The notes: a model not told the origin generated them from the sequence alone. Numbered from the stretch's first letter, positions 44,389 through 53,770 are shown. The stretch is DNA of 64,000 nt from Pseudoxanthomonas wuyuanensis (GCF_900215535.1 NZ_OCND01000007.1:62001-126000); one strand, 5' to 3'. Translations and numbers: made by a program.

Positions 44389-47259
44389 ATGTCCCTACTG
44401 CACCGCCCGCGCATCGCGTTGCTGACCGTTGCCTTGTCCGCCGCGTTGGGAGGACTGGCCTATCTGCCTGAGCCCTCGCAGGCCAGGACAGCGGCCGGAA
44501 CGGACATCGAGATTCCCTACCAGCAGTTCACCCTGCCCAACGGTCTGCGCGTGCTGGTGCACACCGACCGCAAGGCGCCGATCGTGGCGGTCAATGTCTG
44601 GTACCACGTCGGCAGCAAGAACGAGCAGCCCGGCCGCACCGGCTTTGCGCACCTGTTCGAGCACCTGATGTTCCAGGGCAGCGAAAACCATCAGGGCGAG
44701 TTCTTCGAACCGTTCGAACTGGTCGGCGCCACCGACCAGAACGGCACCACCAACCAGGACCGCACCAACTACTTCCAGAATGTGCCGACCACTGCGCTGG
44801 ACATGGCGCTGTGGATGGAATCGGACCGCATGGGCCATCTGCTGGGCGCCATCGATCAGAAGGCGCTGGACGAGCAGCGCGGCGTGGTGCAGAACGAGAA
44901 GCGCCAGGGCGAGAACCAGCCGTACGGGCGCCGCATCAGCGCACGCATCTTCGAGGCGCTGTACCCGGCCGGGCATCCCTACAGCTGGCAGACCATCGGT
45001 TCGATGGCGGATCTGGATGCGGCCACGCTGGACGACGTGAAGACCTGGTTCCGCAGCTGGTACGGGCCCAACAACGCGGTGCTGGTGCTGGCTGGCGATA
45101 TCGATGTGGCCACCGCCAGGGAAAAGGTCACCCGCTATTTCGGCGACATCCCCGCCAGCGCCACGCTGGCGGACATGAAGACCAATATCCCCAAGCGCAC
45201 GCAGGACACCCGCGAGACCCTTCCCGATCGGGTGCCGCAGGTGCGCATCTACCGCGCCTGGCCGGTGGCAGAGCTGGGCAGCCAGGATGCCACCCTGCTG
45301 GATCTGTATGCGCAGATCCTCGGCGGCAGTGCCTCTTCGCGACTGGACAGCCGGCTGGTGCATGGCGACAAGCTGGCCGACCAGGTCAGTGCCTACGCCT
45401 GGAGCAGCGAAATCAGCGGCACCTTCTTTGTCACCGCCACGGTGAAGGAAGGCGTGGACCCGGCGCGAGTGGAAAAGATCCTCGATGAGGAAATCCAGCG
45501 CCTGACCCGCGAGGGCCCCACGGCCCAGGAAGTCGAGCAGGCGCGTACGCTCTACCGCGCCAGCTTCGTCCGTGGCATCGAGCGCATCGGCGGTTTCGGC
45601 GGCAAATCCGATGTGCTGGCGTCGTGCGCGGTCTATCTGGACAAGCCGGACTGCTACAAGGACGAACTGGAGGATATGGCCCGCGCCACCCCGGCCAGCG
45701 TCCAGGCCGCGGCGAAGAAGTGGCTCGGCACCGGTTCGCATACGTTGATTGTCGAGCCCAGCGAAACGCCGGCCTCGGCGCTGCCGGAAACCGTGCATGC
45801 GGCGCCGGCCAGCGCACCGGCCGTGATTCCGGCGCCCGACCCGAAATTCAAGACCGTCAAGTCCGATGTCGACCGCAGCCAGGGCGTGCCGAAGACGGCC
45901 AGCTTCCCGGACCTGAAGTTCCCCGCCGTACAGCGCGCCACGCTGTCCAACGGCATGCAGGTGGTGTTGGCCGAGCGCCGCGAGACGCCGGTCGTGCAAG
46001 TGAGCATGGAGTTCCCCGGCGGCTACACCACCGATGTCGGCGGCAAGCTGGGCCTGGCCAATTTCGCCATGCAGATGCTGGACGACGGTGCCGGCGACTA
46101 CAGCGCGCTGGAGCTGGCGGCGCGCAAGGAGGCGCTGGGCGCCGAGATCGGCGTCGGCGCCGGCCTGGATCATTCGGCCGTCAGCCTGTCGGCGCTGTCG
46201 GACAATCTGGACGCCTCGCTGGATCTGTACGCCGACGTGCTGCGCCGGCCGACTTTCGATTCCGCGGAAATGGAGCGCGTGCGGGCGACCTGGATCGCCG
46301 GTATCAAGCAGGAGAAGGCGCGCCCGCAGACCGCCGCCATGCGCATCATGCCGCCGCTGCTGTACGGCCAGGGCCATGCCTACGCCATTCCGTTCACCGG
46401 CAGCGGCACCGAGGCCTCGATCGCTTCGCTGACGCGCGAGGATCTGGTGAACTTCCACCGTAGCCGGTTGCAGCCGGAAAAGGCCCGCGTGGTGGTGGTG
46501 GGCGACACCAGTTTGGACCAGATCGTGCCGCTGCTTGAGGCGCGCTTTGGCGACTGGCGCACTCCGGGCGATGCGCCGGCGGTGCCGACGGTGGCCGAAG
46601 TGCCCTTGCCGGCCCGGCCGCGGGTATTCCTGATCGATCAGCCCGGCGCCATCCAGTCGAACATCTACGTGGGCCAGCTGGTGCCGTCCACCCGCGACGA
46701 GGGCACCATCGATTTCGATTTCGCCAACGGTGTGCTGGGCGGGCAGTTCAGCTCGCGCCTGAACATGAACCTGCGCGAGGACAAGCACTGGGCCTACGGT
46801 TCCTACAGCAACGCCACCAACACGCTGGGCCAGCGGCCATGGTTTGCGTCGGCAGCGGTGCAAAGCGACCGCACCGCCGATTCCATCAAGGAGCTGAAGT
46901 CCGAAATCACCCGCTTCGCCAGCGGCCAGGCCCCGGCCACGGCCGAGGAAATCGCCAAGATCCGCGCCAGCAACACGCTGGAACTTCCCGGCGCCTTTGA
47001 GACGGCCGCCTCGGTACTGGGCCAGATCGCCAGCAACCTGCGCTATGGCCGGCCGGACGACTACATCGTCCGGTACAAGGCACGCAACGAGGCCATCGGG
47101 CCGGCCGATGTGAGCGCCGCGGCCAGGCGCCTGCAGCCCGAGGCGCTCACCTATGTGGTGGTCGGCGACCTGGCCAAGATCGAACAGCCGGTGCGGGCGC
47201 TGCAACTGGGCGACGTCAGCGTGCTCGACAGCGACGGCAGGCCGCTCCGCAAGGATTGA
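44389..47259 (+). CDS. M16-family zinc metallopeptidase, two-lobed
   Basis: The 956-residue protein has a signal peptide (about 1-32) and two M16 halves joined near residue 490. The first half holds the inverted zinc motif HxxEH (His88, Glu91, His92 in FAHLFEHLMF) and the second metal glutamate downstream (NEKRQGENQPYG). The second half lacks HxxEH and closes the clamshell, as in pitrilysin-like enzymes. It probably degrades peptides in the periplasm. A second M16 protein is encoded at 58970. Start: AAGGAG lies 9 bases upstream. Confidence 0.93.
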   Translation: MSLLHRPRIALLTVALSAALGGLAYLPEPSQARTAAGTDIEIPYQQFTLPNGLRVLVHTDRKAPIVAVNVWYHVGSKNEQPGRTGFAHLFEHLMFQGSENHQGEFFEPFELVGATDQNGTTNQDRTNYFQNVPTTALDMALWMESDRMGHLLGAIDQKALDEQRGVVQNEKRQGENQPYGRRISARIFEALYPAGHPYSWQTIGSMADLDAATLDDVKTWFRSWYGPNNAVLVLAGDIDVATAREKVTRYFGDIPASATLADMKTNIPKRTQDTRETLPDRVPQVRIYRAWPVAELGSQDATLLDLYAQILGGSASSRLDSRLVHGDKLADQVSAYAWSSEISGTFFVTATVKEGVDPARVEKILDEEIQRLTREGPTAQEVEQARTLYRASFVRGIERIGGFGGKSDVLASCAVYLDKPDCYKDELEDMARATPASVQAAAKKWLGTGSHTLIVEPSETPASALPETVHAAPASAPAVIPAPDPKFKTVKSDVDRSQGVPKTASFPDLKFPAVQRATLSNGMQVVLAERRETPVVQVSMEFPGGYTTDVGGKLGLANFAMQMLDDGAGDYSALELAARKEALGAEIGVGAGLDHSAVSLSALSDNLDASLDLYADVLRRPTFDSAEMERVRATWIAGIKQEKARPQTAAMRIMPPLLYGQGHAYAIPFTGSGTEASIASLTREDLVNFHRSRLQPEKARVVVVGDTSLDQIVPLLEARFGDWRTPGDAPAVPTVAEVPLPARPRVFLIDQPGAIQSNIYVGQLVPSTRDEGTIDFDFANGVLGGQFSSRLNMNLREDKHWAYGSYSNATNTLGQRPWFASAAVQSDRTADSIKELKSEITRFASGQAPATAEEIAKIRASNTLELPGAFETAASVLGQIASNLRYGRPDDYIVRYKARNEAIGPADVSAAARRLQPEALTYVVVGDLAKIEQPVRALQLGDVSVLDSDGRPLRKD

Positions 47260-47521
47260 TCCGATGTGGCGCCTAGGCGCGCGGCAACGCGCCGGGGCGA
47301 TGACTCGCCGGTGCAAGGCTGCAGGCCGGTTGCCGCCGACCGCAGCCGCGGGTTGCGGGCCAATCCCTGGCGGCCGGCACCGGGGACCCGCCGGCCGGAG
47401 CGGTCCCGCCGCCGCCGCTGCCGGGGCCATCAGCGATGCCGGCGGGCTGCATCGACCGTATTCATGGCCGATTGCAGCGCCGCTGAGGCAGAATGTGGCC
47501 CACCCCAGAGGAAAACCGCGC

Positions 47522-47839
47522 ATGCGTCTGCTTATCCTGTCCGCCACGCTGCTTGCCGTCACCGGCTGCACCTGGGTGTCGCTGGCGCCCGCCGCCAAGG
47601 CAGTACGGGTGATTCCCGCCGGTGCGGCGCCGGCCGGCTGCGAAAAGCGCGGCGAGGTCTCGGTTTCGGTCAAGCACGGGGTGGCCTTCTATGAGCGCAA
47701 CGCGCTCAAGGTCCGCGACGAGCTGGAGACGCTGGCCCGCAACGAGGCCCCCGGCATCAACGCCGATACCCTGCAACCGCTGGCCGAACCGGCCAATGGC
47801 GAGCAGCGCTTTGCGGCGTACCGGTGCGGTGGGCGATAG
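47522..47839 (+). CDS. DUF4156 lipoprotein
   Basis: The 105-residue protein has a lipoprotein signal ending in AVTGC (Cys16) and a small mature domain with VRVIPAG, GCEKRGEVSVSV and a late YRC cysteine, matching the DUF4156 pattern. It is expected to be anchored to a membrane facing the periplasm. The function is unknown. The 262 bp between the M16 gene and this gene show nothing recognisable. Confidence 0.75.
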   Translation: MRLLILSATLLAVTGCTWVSLAPAAKAVRVIPAGAAPAGCEKRGEVSVSVKHGVAFYERNALKVRDELETLARNEAPGINADTLQPLAEPANGEQRFAAYRCGGR

Positions 47840-47845
47840 CAAAAG

Positions 47846-47861
47846 TGTGACTGACATCACT
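47846..47861 (+). promoter_or_regulatory. Candidate CRP/Clp-type site upstream of oleA
   Basis: TGTGA-N6-TCACT matches the TGTGA-N6-TCACA box of CRP-family regulators at nine of ten positions. It lies 106 bp before the oleA start and just after the DUF4156 stop. In xanthomonads the CRP-like regulator Clp uses this box. Confidence 0.55.
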
Positions 47862-47966
47862 TTATTTTTGGGCCGGTCCGACTCGCGGCAAAGATAAAGA
47901 TGCGGTGAAAGCCCGAAGCCGGTAACCTTGTCGCCCCTTTCCGCCTGAGCCCTGGCGCTAACTTCG

Positions 47967-48983
47967 ATGCTCTTCAAGAACGTCTCCATCGCGGGACTGG
48001 CGCATATCGATGCGCCGCACACGCTGACTTCCGATGAAATCAACACCCGCTTGAAACCCACGCTGGACCGGCTGGGCATCAAGACCGACGTGTTGAACGA
48101 CATCGCCGGCGTGCGTGCCCGCCGCCTCTGGGATGCCGACGTTCAGGCGTCCGACGCCGCCACGCTGGCGGCGAGGAAGGCGCTGATCGATGCCGGTATC
48201 GGCGCCGACAGGATTGGCCTGGTGGTCAACACGTCCGTCAGCCGCGACTACCTGGAGCCGTCCACCGCCAGCATCGTCTGCGGCAACCTGGGCGTGAGCG
48301 ACCACTGCCAGACCTTCGATGTGACCAACGCGTGCCTTGCCTTCATCAACGGCATGGACATTGCCGCCCGCATGCTGGAGCGCGGCGAAATCGACTATGC
48401 GCTGGTGGTGGATGGCGAAACCGCCAACCTGGTCTATGAGAAGACCATCGAGCGCCTCAACGCTCCCGACGTCACCGAGCAGCAGTTCCGCGACGAACTG
48501 GCCGCCCTGACCCTGGGTTGCGGCTCCGTGGCAATGGTGATGGCGCGCCGCGAGCTGGCGCCGGATGCCCCGCGCTACAAGGGCGGCGTGACCCGCTCGG
48601 CCACCGAGTGGAACAAGCTGTGCCGCGGCAACCTGGACCGCATGGTCACCGACACCCGCATGCTGCTGATCGAGGGCATGAAGCTGGCCAACAAGACCTT
48701 CGCCGCCGCCAAGATCGCGCTGGGCTGGGCGGTGGACGAACTGGACCAGTTCGTCATCCACCAGGTCAGCCGCCCGCACACCCTGGCCTTCATCAAGTCC
48801 TTCGGCATCGACCCGCAGAAGGTCATGACCATCTTCACCGAGCACGGCAACATCGGCCCGGCCAGCGTGCCAATCGTGCTGAGCAAGCTCAAGGAACTGG
48901 GCAAGCTGAAGAAGGGCGACCGCATCGCCCTGCTGGGCATCGGCTCGGGCCTGAACTGCACGATGGCCGAGGTGGTCTGGTAA
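47967..48983 (+). CDS. oleA: OleA, acyl-CoA head-to-head condensing thiolase
   Basis: The 338-residue thiolase-superfamily enzyme joins two fatty acyl-CoAs to a 2-alkyl-3-ketoalkanoic acid, the first step of long-chain olefin synthesis. The catalytic set is present: Cys123 (VTNACLAF), Glu97 (SRDYLEPS), His265 (VIHQVSRP) and Asn295 (EHGNIGPAS). These match Cys143, Glu117, His285 and Asn315 of Xanthomonas campestris OleA with a constant offset of 20, so this protein lacks its N-terminal extension. It heads the oleABCD cluster but is separated from oleB by a Fic gene. Confidence 0.95.
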   Translation: MLFKNVSIAGLAHIDAPHTLTSDEINTRLKPTLDRLGIKTDVLNDIAGVRARRLWDADVQASDAATLAARKALIDAGIGADRIGLVVNTSVSRDYLEPSTASIVCGNLGVSDHCQTFDVTNACLAFINGMDIAARMLERGEIDYALVVDGETANLVYEKTIERLNAPDVTEQQFRDELAALTLGCGSVAMVMARRELAPDAPRYKGGVTRSATEWNKLCRGNLDRMVTDTRMLLIEGMKLANKTFAAAKIALGWAVDELDQFVIHQVSRPHTLAFIKSFGIDPQKVMTIFTEHGNIGPASVPIVLSKLKELGKLKKGDRIALLGIGSGLNCTMAEVVW

Positions 48984-49057
48984 GGCAGCCCGGTCATCAA
49001 TGGATGGGCCAGGTGGCATGCATCAATTCAGTTGGGAATTGAACGTATCGCCTTTAA

Positions 49058-49088
49058 CATGTATAAAAAATTAGATTTTCTATACATG
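49058..49088 (+). promoter_or_regulatory. AT-rich inverted repeat before the Fic gene
   Basis: CATGTATA (49058-49065) and TATACATG (49081-49088) form an exact inverted repeat around a 15-base AT-rich spacer, ending ten bases before the fic ATG. It suits an operator bound by the Fic protein's own C-terminal winged helix, or a promoter. Confidence 0.55.
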
Positions 49089-49098
49089 GACGGCCCGA

Positions 49099-50163
49099 AT
49101 GCCCCTGCTTTCTCTTCAAGACCTTGATCCGGGGCGCTTTGAGACTGCGTCGATATTCAGGCGCCTGAATGTCGCCAGTCGTGCCCTGGCCGAGCTGAAA
49201 GGCGTTGCAGCCAGCATTCCCAACCAAAGCATCCTGATCAACACATTGACCTTGCAGGAAGCGCGGGACAGCTCGGCAATCGAAAACATCGTCACCACCC
49301 AGGACGATCTGTACCGGGAAGAGGACGCGATCGATGCCGCAGGCACAGCGGTCAAGGAAGTGCTGCGTTACCGGCAGGCCCTGCGCGCCGGCTTCGAGCA
49401 GGTTCAGTCCTCCGGTTTGCTGACGCTCAATACCATCCTGCAAATCCAGGAACAGCTGGAATGCAACCGCGCCGGTTTTCGCAAACTGCCTGGCACGGCC
49501 CTGCGTGACGGCGCTGGCCAACTTGTATACGAGCCGCCGCAGGACGCGAACGAGGTGTTGCGGTCGATGGGGGAACTGGAACGGTTCATTCACGACACTC
49601 CCGGATTTCCCGCCGACCCCTTGGTGAAGATGGCCTTGATCCACCACCAATTCGAGAGCATCCATCCGTTCTACGACGGCAATGGCCGTACCGGGCGCAT
49701 CATCAATGTGCTTTATCTGGTCAAGGAGGGGCTGCTGGCTATTCCGGTGCTCTATCTGAGCCGCCATATCGTGCGCACAAAACCGGAGTACTACCGCTTG
49801 TTGCAGGCCGTACGCGACCAGGATGCATGGGAAGACTGGGTGGCCTACATGCTCGATGCCGTGGCCAATACCGCCGCTGAAACCATCGGCACCATCCAGG
49901 CCATCAAGGGCTTGTTGCAAACAACCAAGCAACGCGTCCGTGACGGTTACAAGTTCTACAGTCAGGACCTGATCAACAATCTGTTCAACCACCCCTACAC
50001 TCGCGTGGAATTTGCGCAGCGAGAGTTGCGCGTATCCCGCCTTACGGCGACGCGCTACCTCGACAAGCTGGCGGAGGACGGTGTTCTGGAGAAGTTGCGT
50101 GTGGGTCGAAACAACTACTACGTAAATCGCCCGCTCTTCAATCTGCTGGCACGCGGCGACTAG
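49099..50163 (+). CDS. Fic-domain AMP transferase with N-terminal inhibitory motif and C-terminal HTH
   Basis: The 354-residue protein has the Fic motif HPFYDGNGRTGR at 189-200 intact. An N-terminal inhibitory helix with S58-x-x-x-E62-N63 matches [S/T]xxxE[G/N], and a winged-helix-like C-terminus (about 285-354, QRELRVSRLTATRYLDKLAEDGVLEK) follows. Size and layout resemble the self-AMPylating SoFic class. It should transfer AMP to protein hydroxyls, restrained by Glu62. The target is unknown. It is inserted between oleA and oleB, and the AT-rich leader suggests an accessory gene. Confidence 0.92.
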   Translation: MPLLSLQDLDPGRFETASIFRRLNVASRALAELKGVAASIPNQSILINTLTLQEARDSSAIENIVTTQDDLYREEDAIDAAGTAVKEVLRYRQALRAGFEQVQSSGLLTLNTILQIQEQLECNRAGFRKLPGTALRDGAGQLVYEPPQDANEVLRSMGELERFIHDTPGFPADPLVKMALIHHQFESIHPFYDGNGRTGRIINVLYLVKEGLLAIPVLYLSRHIVRTKPEYYRLLQAVRDQDAWEDWVAYMLDAVANTAAETIGTIQAIKGLLQTTKQRVRDGYKFYSQDLINNLFNHPYTRVEFAQRELRVSRLTATRYLDKLAEDGVLEKLRVGRNNYYVNRPLFNLLARGD

Positions 50164-50208
50164 GCAGCTTTGAAAAGCGATATCCCCTTCCTACCGATTG
50201 CTGTCCGC

Positions 50209-51126
50209 ATGAACCTTCCCGGCTACCCGTTTACCCCGCAGAAATTCCAGGTCCGCCCGGGCCTTTCGATGTCGTACCTGGACGAAGGCCCGCGCGACGG
50301 CGAGATTGTCGTGATGCTGCACGGCAATCCGTCGTGGAGCTATTACTGGCGCAATCTGGTGACCGGGCTCAGCGATTCGGCCGCCGGCAAAGGCTATCGT
50401 TGCATCGTGCCCGACCATATCGGCATGGGCTTGTCCGACAAGCCCGACGACGCGCCGGGTTCGCGGCCGGGCTACGACTACACGCTGCAGTCGCGGGTCG
50501 ATGACCTGGCCGCGCTGCTGGATCACCTGGGCATTACCGGCCCGGTGACGCTGGCGGTGCACGACTGGGGCGGCATGATCGGTTTCGGCTGGGCCTTGTC
50601 GCACGCCGCGCAGGTCAGGCGGCTGGTGATCACCAATACCGCCGCGTTCCCGCTGCCGGCGGCCAAGCCGATGCCGTGGCAGCTGTCGCTGGGCCGCGAT
50701 TCCAGGTTCGGCGCCTTCATCATCCGCGCGTTCAATGCGTTCTCGTCCGGGGCTTCGTACCTGGGCGTGGAAACCAGGATGCCCGCCGATATCCGCCGCG
50801 CCTACGTATCGCCATACGACAGCTGGGCCAACCGCATCAGCACGCTGCGCTTCATGCAGGACATTCCGCTGGCGCCGGGCGACAAGGCCTGGGCGCTGGT
50901 GGAAGCGGCGGGCCGGCGTTTGCCGGCGTTTGCCGACCGCCCGGCCTTCATCGGCTGGGGCCTGAAGGATTTCGTGTTCGACCAGCACTTCCTGGCCGGC
51001 TTCCGCGCCGCGCTGCCGCAGGCCGAAGTGCATGCCTATGAGGATGCCGGCCATTACGTGTTGGAGGACAAGGCGGCCGAACTGGTGCCGCTGATCCGCG
51101 GCTTCCTCGATCGCAATCCGTTATAG
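50209..51126 (+). CDS. oleB: OleB, beta-lactone decarboxylase (haloalkane dehalogenase fold)
   Basis: The 305-residue alpha/beta hydrolase has HGNPSW (Asn40 and Trp43, halide/oxyanion residues), nucleophile Asp119 in VHDWGGM, and catalytic His in DAGHYVLED. In the ole pathway it converts the cis-beta-lactone made by OleC to the olefin with loss of CO2. The ATG 50209 (MNLPGYPFTPQ) matches the family N-terminus. A TTG at 50170, seven bases after the Fic stop, would add 13 residues. Its last 45 bases are duplicated at 51303-51347. Confidence 0.93.
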   Translation: MNLPGYPFTPQKFQVRPGLSMSYLDEGPRDGEIVVMLHGNPSWSYYWRNLVTGLSDSAAGKGYRCIVPDHIGMGLSDKPDDAPGSRPGYDYTLQSRVDDLAALLDHLGITGPVTLAVHDWGGMIGFGWALSHAAQVRRLVITNTAAFPLPAAKPMPWQLSLGRDSRFGAFIIRAFNAFSSGASYLGVETRMPADIRRAYVSPYDSWANRISTLRFMQDIPLAPGDKAWALVEAAGRRLPAFADRPAFIGWGLKDFVFDQHFLAGFRAALPQAEVHAYEDAGHYVLEDKAAELVPLIRGFLDRNPL

Positions 51127-51523
51127 AACATCCTCCTTGCGGGAGAGCCGTCCCCGGCGCGGGCTTTTGCTTCCATTAGCCGTAGGATGCGGTAAGCCGT
51201 AGGCGCACCGCATCACTCGCGTCTTGGTGAGCAGGAGGTTCCCAGGTTCTCGCCGATTTGGCGATCGATGCGGTTCGCTTTGCTCACCGCATCCTAAGAG
51301 CTCTGGTGCCGCTGATCCGCGGCTTCCTCGATCGCAATCCGTTATAGAACATCCTTCTTGTGGGAGCACCGTCCCCGGCGCGGGCTTTTGCTTCCATTAG
51401 CCGTAGGATGCGGTAAGCCGTAGGCGCACCGCATCACTCGCGTCTTGGTGAGCAGGAGGTTCCCAGGTTCTCGCCGATTTGGCGATCGATGCGGTTCGCT
51501 TTGCTCACCGCATCCTAAGAGCT
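51082..51523 (+). repeat. 221-bp tandem duplication including the end of oleB
   Basis: Unit 1 (51082-51302) and unit 2 (51303-51523) are adjacent direct copies differing at only a few positions near the middle (around 51131-51142 and 51352-51363). Each contains the last 45 bases of oleB followed by 176 bp with an imperfect inverted repeat, GTAGGATGCGGTAAGC against GCTCACCGCATCCTA. No other gene is present, so this fills 51127-51542. Confidence 0.95.
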
Positions 51524-51542
51524 TGCGGCCAGGAGGCCGCTC

Positions 51543-51899
51543 CTACGATGTCACGCGACCCAGCCAATCCTCCGGCGTCAGCGCCGGCAGGCCATGGGCG
51601 GTTCGCGCCTTGTCGCATTGCGGGCTGGGCTGGCCGGCTTCCCAGGACGCTGCCACCTCGCGACAGACGCTGGGCCGCTGCGGATGGATCGTGCAGCGCG
51701 AACGCACGCCGATTTCCGCCTCCAGCGCAATGCAGCGCGGCCGCCGGGCCCAGGTGCCGCGCATCGCCAGCCGGTGCGGGTCCATCGTTTCGGTCAATGC
51801 TGCCGGGACCGTGCCGCCGAATGCCGGATCGGCCTCGGACCAGTGAAAGCTGACGCGGTAGTGGGCGCAGCAGGCGCCGCACGACAGACAGGGATGCAT
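51543..51899 (-). CDS. YkgJ-family cysteine-cluster protein
   Basis: The 118-residue protein starts MHPCLSCGACC and has further cysteines in RPRCIALE, RSRCTIHPQRPSVC and SPQCDK, the YkgJ (zinc/iron-chelating) pattern. Metal binding is inferred and no enzymatic role is known. It is on the reverse strand between oleB and oleC, a neighbour often seen in this order in xanthomonads. A much longer frame through its start reads antisense to oleC and is not real. Confidence 0.85.
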   Translation of the reverse strand: MHPCLSCGACCAHYRVSFHWSEADPAFGGTVPAALTETMDPHRLAMRGTWARRPRCIALEAEIGVRSRCTIHPQRPSVCREVAASWEAGQPSPQCDKARTAHGLPALTPEDWLGRVTS

Positions 51900-52025
51900 G
51901 GCGGGGCTTCGGGCTGTGCGCGAATGAGCGGGCGGGTGCGGCATTTTGCCGGCTCTGTTGGCTGACGCAAGCGACAGCAGCGGCGACAATAGCGGTCCGA
52001 CTTCCGAACAAGGCTCCTGCCCGCC

Positions 52026-53753
52026 ATGGCGCCACAACGCAGCGCTGACGGATCGCCCGGCCCGGACTTCCATGGCCTGGCGTCCGGCTCCGCCCCCCAT
52101 GCCGGCGCCGCACCGGCCGGGCGCGACCCCTGCAACATCGCCGCCAGCCTGCCGCGGCTGGCGCGCGAGCGCCCAGGGCAGATTGCCATCCGCTGCCCCG
52201 GCGCGGCCGGCACTTATGATGTGGAACTCAGCTATGCCGATCTGGACCGGCGCAGCGACGCCATCGCCGCCGGGCTGGCCAGCTGCGGCATCGTCCGCGG
52301 CACCCGCACCGTGGTGATGGTGCGGCCGACGCCGGAATTCTTCCTGCTGATGTTTGCGCTGTTCAAGGCCGGCGCGGTGCCGGTACTGGTGGACCCGGGC
52401 ATCGACAAGCGGGCGTTGAAGCAATGCCTGGACGAGGCGCAGCCGCAGGCCTTCATCGGCATACCGCTGGCCCAGATCGCGCGCCTGCTGCTGGGCTGGG
52501 CGCGCAGCGCCAGCCGCATCGTCACCGTCGGCCGCCGCTATGGCTGGGGCGGCACCACGCTGGCGCAGGTCGAACGGGCCGGCGCCGGCAGCGGACCGCA
52601 ACTGGCGGCAACGCAACCGGACGATGTGGCCGGCATCCTGTTCACCAGCGGCTCCACCGGCGTGCCCAAGGGCGTGGTCTACCGGCACCGCCATTTCGTC
52701 GCCCAGATCGAACTGCTGCGCAATGCCTTCGGCATGCAGCCCGGCGGGGTGGATCTGCCGACATTCCCGCCGTTCGCGTTGTTCGATCCGGCGCTGGGGC
52801 TGACGTCGGTCATTCCCGACATGGATCCGACCCGCCCGGCCAGCGCCGATCCGCGCAAGCTGCATGCGGCCATCGCCCGCTTCGGTGTGACCCAGTTGTT
52901 CGGCTCGCCGGCGCTGATGAAGGTGCTGGCCGACTACGGCCAGGCGCTGCCGACGCTGCAGCGGGTCACCTCGGCCGGTGCGCCGGTGCCGCCGCAGGTG
53001 GTGGCGAAAATGCGCGACCTGTTGCCTGAAGATGCCCAGTTCTGGACCCCGTACGGCGCCACCGAATGCCTGCCGGTAGCGGTGATCGAGGGCCGCGAAC
53101 TGCACAGCACGCGCCAGGCCACCGAAACCGGCGCCGGCACCTGCGTCGGCCGGCCGGTGCCGCCCAACCAGGTGCGCATCATCGGCATCGTCGATGCCGC
53201 CATCGCCGACTGGTCGGAGTTGTCGGTGCTGCCGGACGGGCAGGTCGGCGAGATCACCGTCGCCGGTCCCACCGCCACCGACAGCTACTTCAACCGCGAC
53301 AGCGCCACCCGTATCGCCAAGATCCGCGAACGCCTGGCCGACGGCAGCGAACGCATCGTCCACCGTATGGGCGATGTCGGCTACTTCGATGGCCAAGGGC
53401 GGCTGTGGTTCTGCGGACGCAAGACACAACGGGTGGAAACCGCCAACGGACCGCTGTACACCGAGCAGGTCGAGCCGATCTTCAACACGCTGGCAGGCAT
53501 CCGCCGCACCGCACTGGTCGGCGTGGGCGAACCCGGCAACCAGCGGCCGGTGCTGTGCTACGAACTGCAAACCGGCATTCCCGCGGCTGCGCAAGCGCAG
53601 GTGGAAACGGAACTGCGCACGCTCGCCGCCCGTCACCCGCATACCGCCGGTATCGACACCTTCCTGCGCCATACCGGCTTTCCGGTGGACATCCGCCACA
53701 ACGCCAAGATCGGTCGCGAGAAGTTGGCGCTGTGGGCGGCGAGCCGATTGTGA
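52026..53753 (+). CDS. oleC: OleC, beta-lactone synthetase (AMP-forming ligase fold)
   Basis: The 575-residue ANL-superfamily enzyme has the P-loop FTSGSTGVPKG at about 206-216, the adenine/aromatic motif YGATE near 344, and a C-terminal domain with RIVHRMGDVGYFD. OleC adenylates 2-alkyl-3-hydroxyalkanoates and closes them to beta-lactones that OleB decarboxylates. The first about 30 residues are a disordered Ala/Gly/Pro-rich extension. A later start is possible, since no strong ribosome site precedes 52026. Confidence 0.93.
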   Translation: MAPQRSADGSPGPDFHGLASGSAPHAGAAPAGRDPCNIAASLPRLARERPGQIAIRCPGAAGTYDVELSYADLDRRSDAIAAGLASCGIVRGTRTVVMVRPTPEFFLLMFALFKAGAVPVLVDPGIDKRALKQCLDEAQPQAFIGIPLAQIARLLLGWARSASRIVTVGRRYGWGGTTLAQVERAGAGSGPQLAATQPDDVAGILFTSGSTGVPKGVVYRHRHFVAQIELLRNAFGMQPGGVDLPTFPPFALFDPALGLTSVIPDMDPTRPASADPRKLHAAIARFGVTQLFGSPALMKVLADYGQALPTLQRVTSAGAPVPPQVVAKMRDLLPEDAQFWTPYGATECLPVAVIEGRELHSTRQATETGAGTCVGRPVPPNQVRIIGIVDAAIADWSELSVLPDGQVGEITVAGPTATDSYFNRDSATRIAKIRERLADGSERIVHRMGDVGYFDGQGRLWFCGRKTQRVETANGPLYTEQVEPIFNTLAGIRRTALVGVGEPGNQRPVLCYELQTGIPAAAQAQVETELRTLAARHPHTAGIDTFLRHTGFPVDIRHNAKIGREKLALWAASRL

Positions 53754-53770
53754 TTGAGGCGTCTCGCTTG

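Noticed and set aside
44395..47673. 1092-codon open frame antisense to the M16 protease gene
   Set aside because: The plus-strand protein has a signal peptide and HxxEH motif. The antisense product is Arg/Gly/His-rich with no family resemblance, a usual by-product of high GC.
51543..53699. 718-codon reverse-strand frame covering the YkgJ gene and antisense oleC
   Set aside because: Only the last 118 codons (from ATG 51899) match a family. The rest is antisense to oleC.
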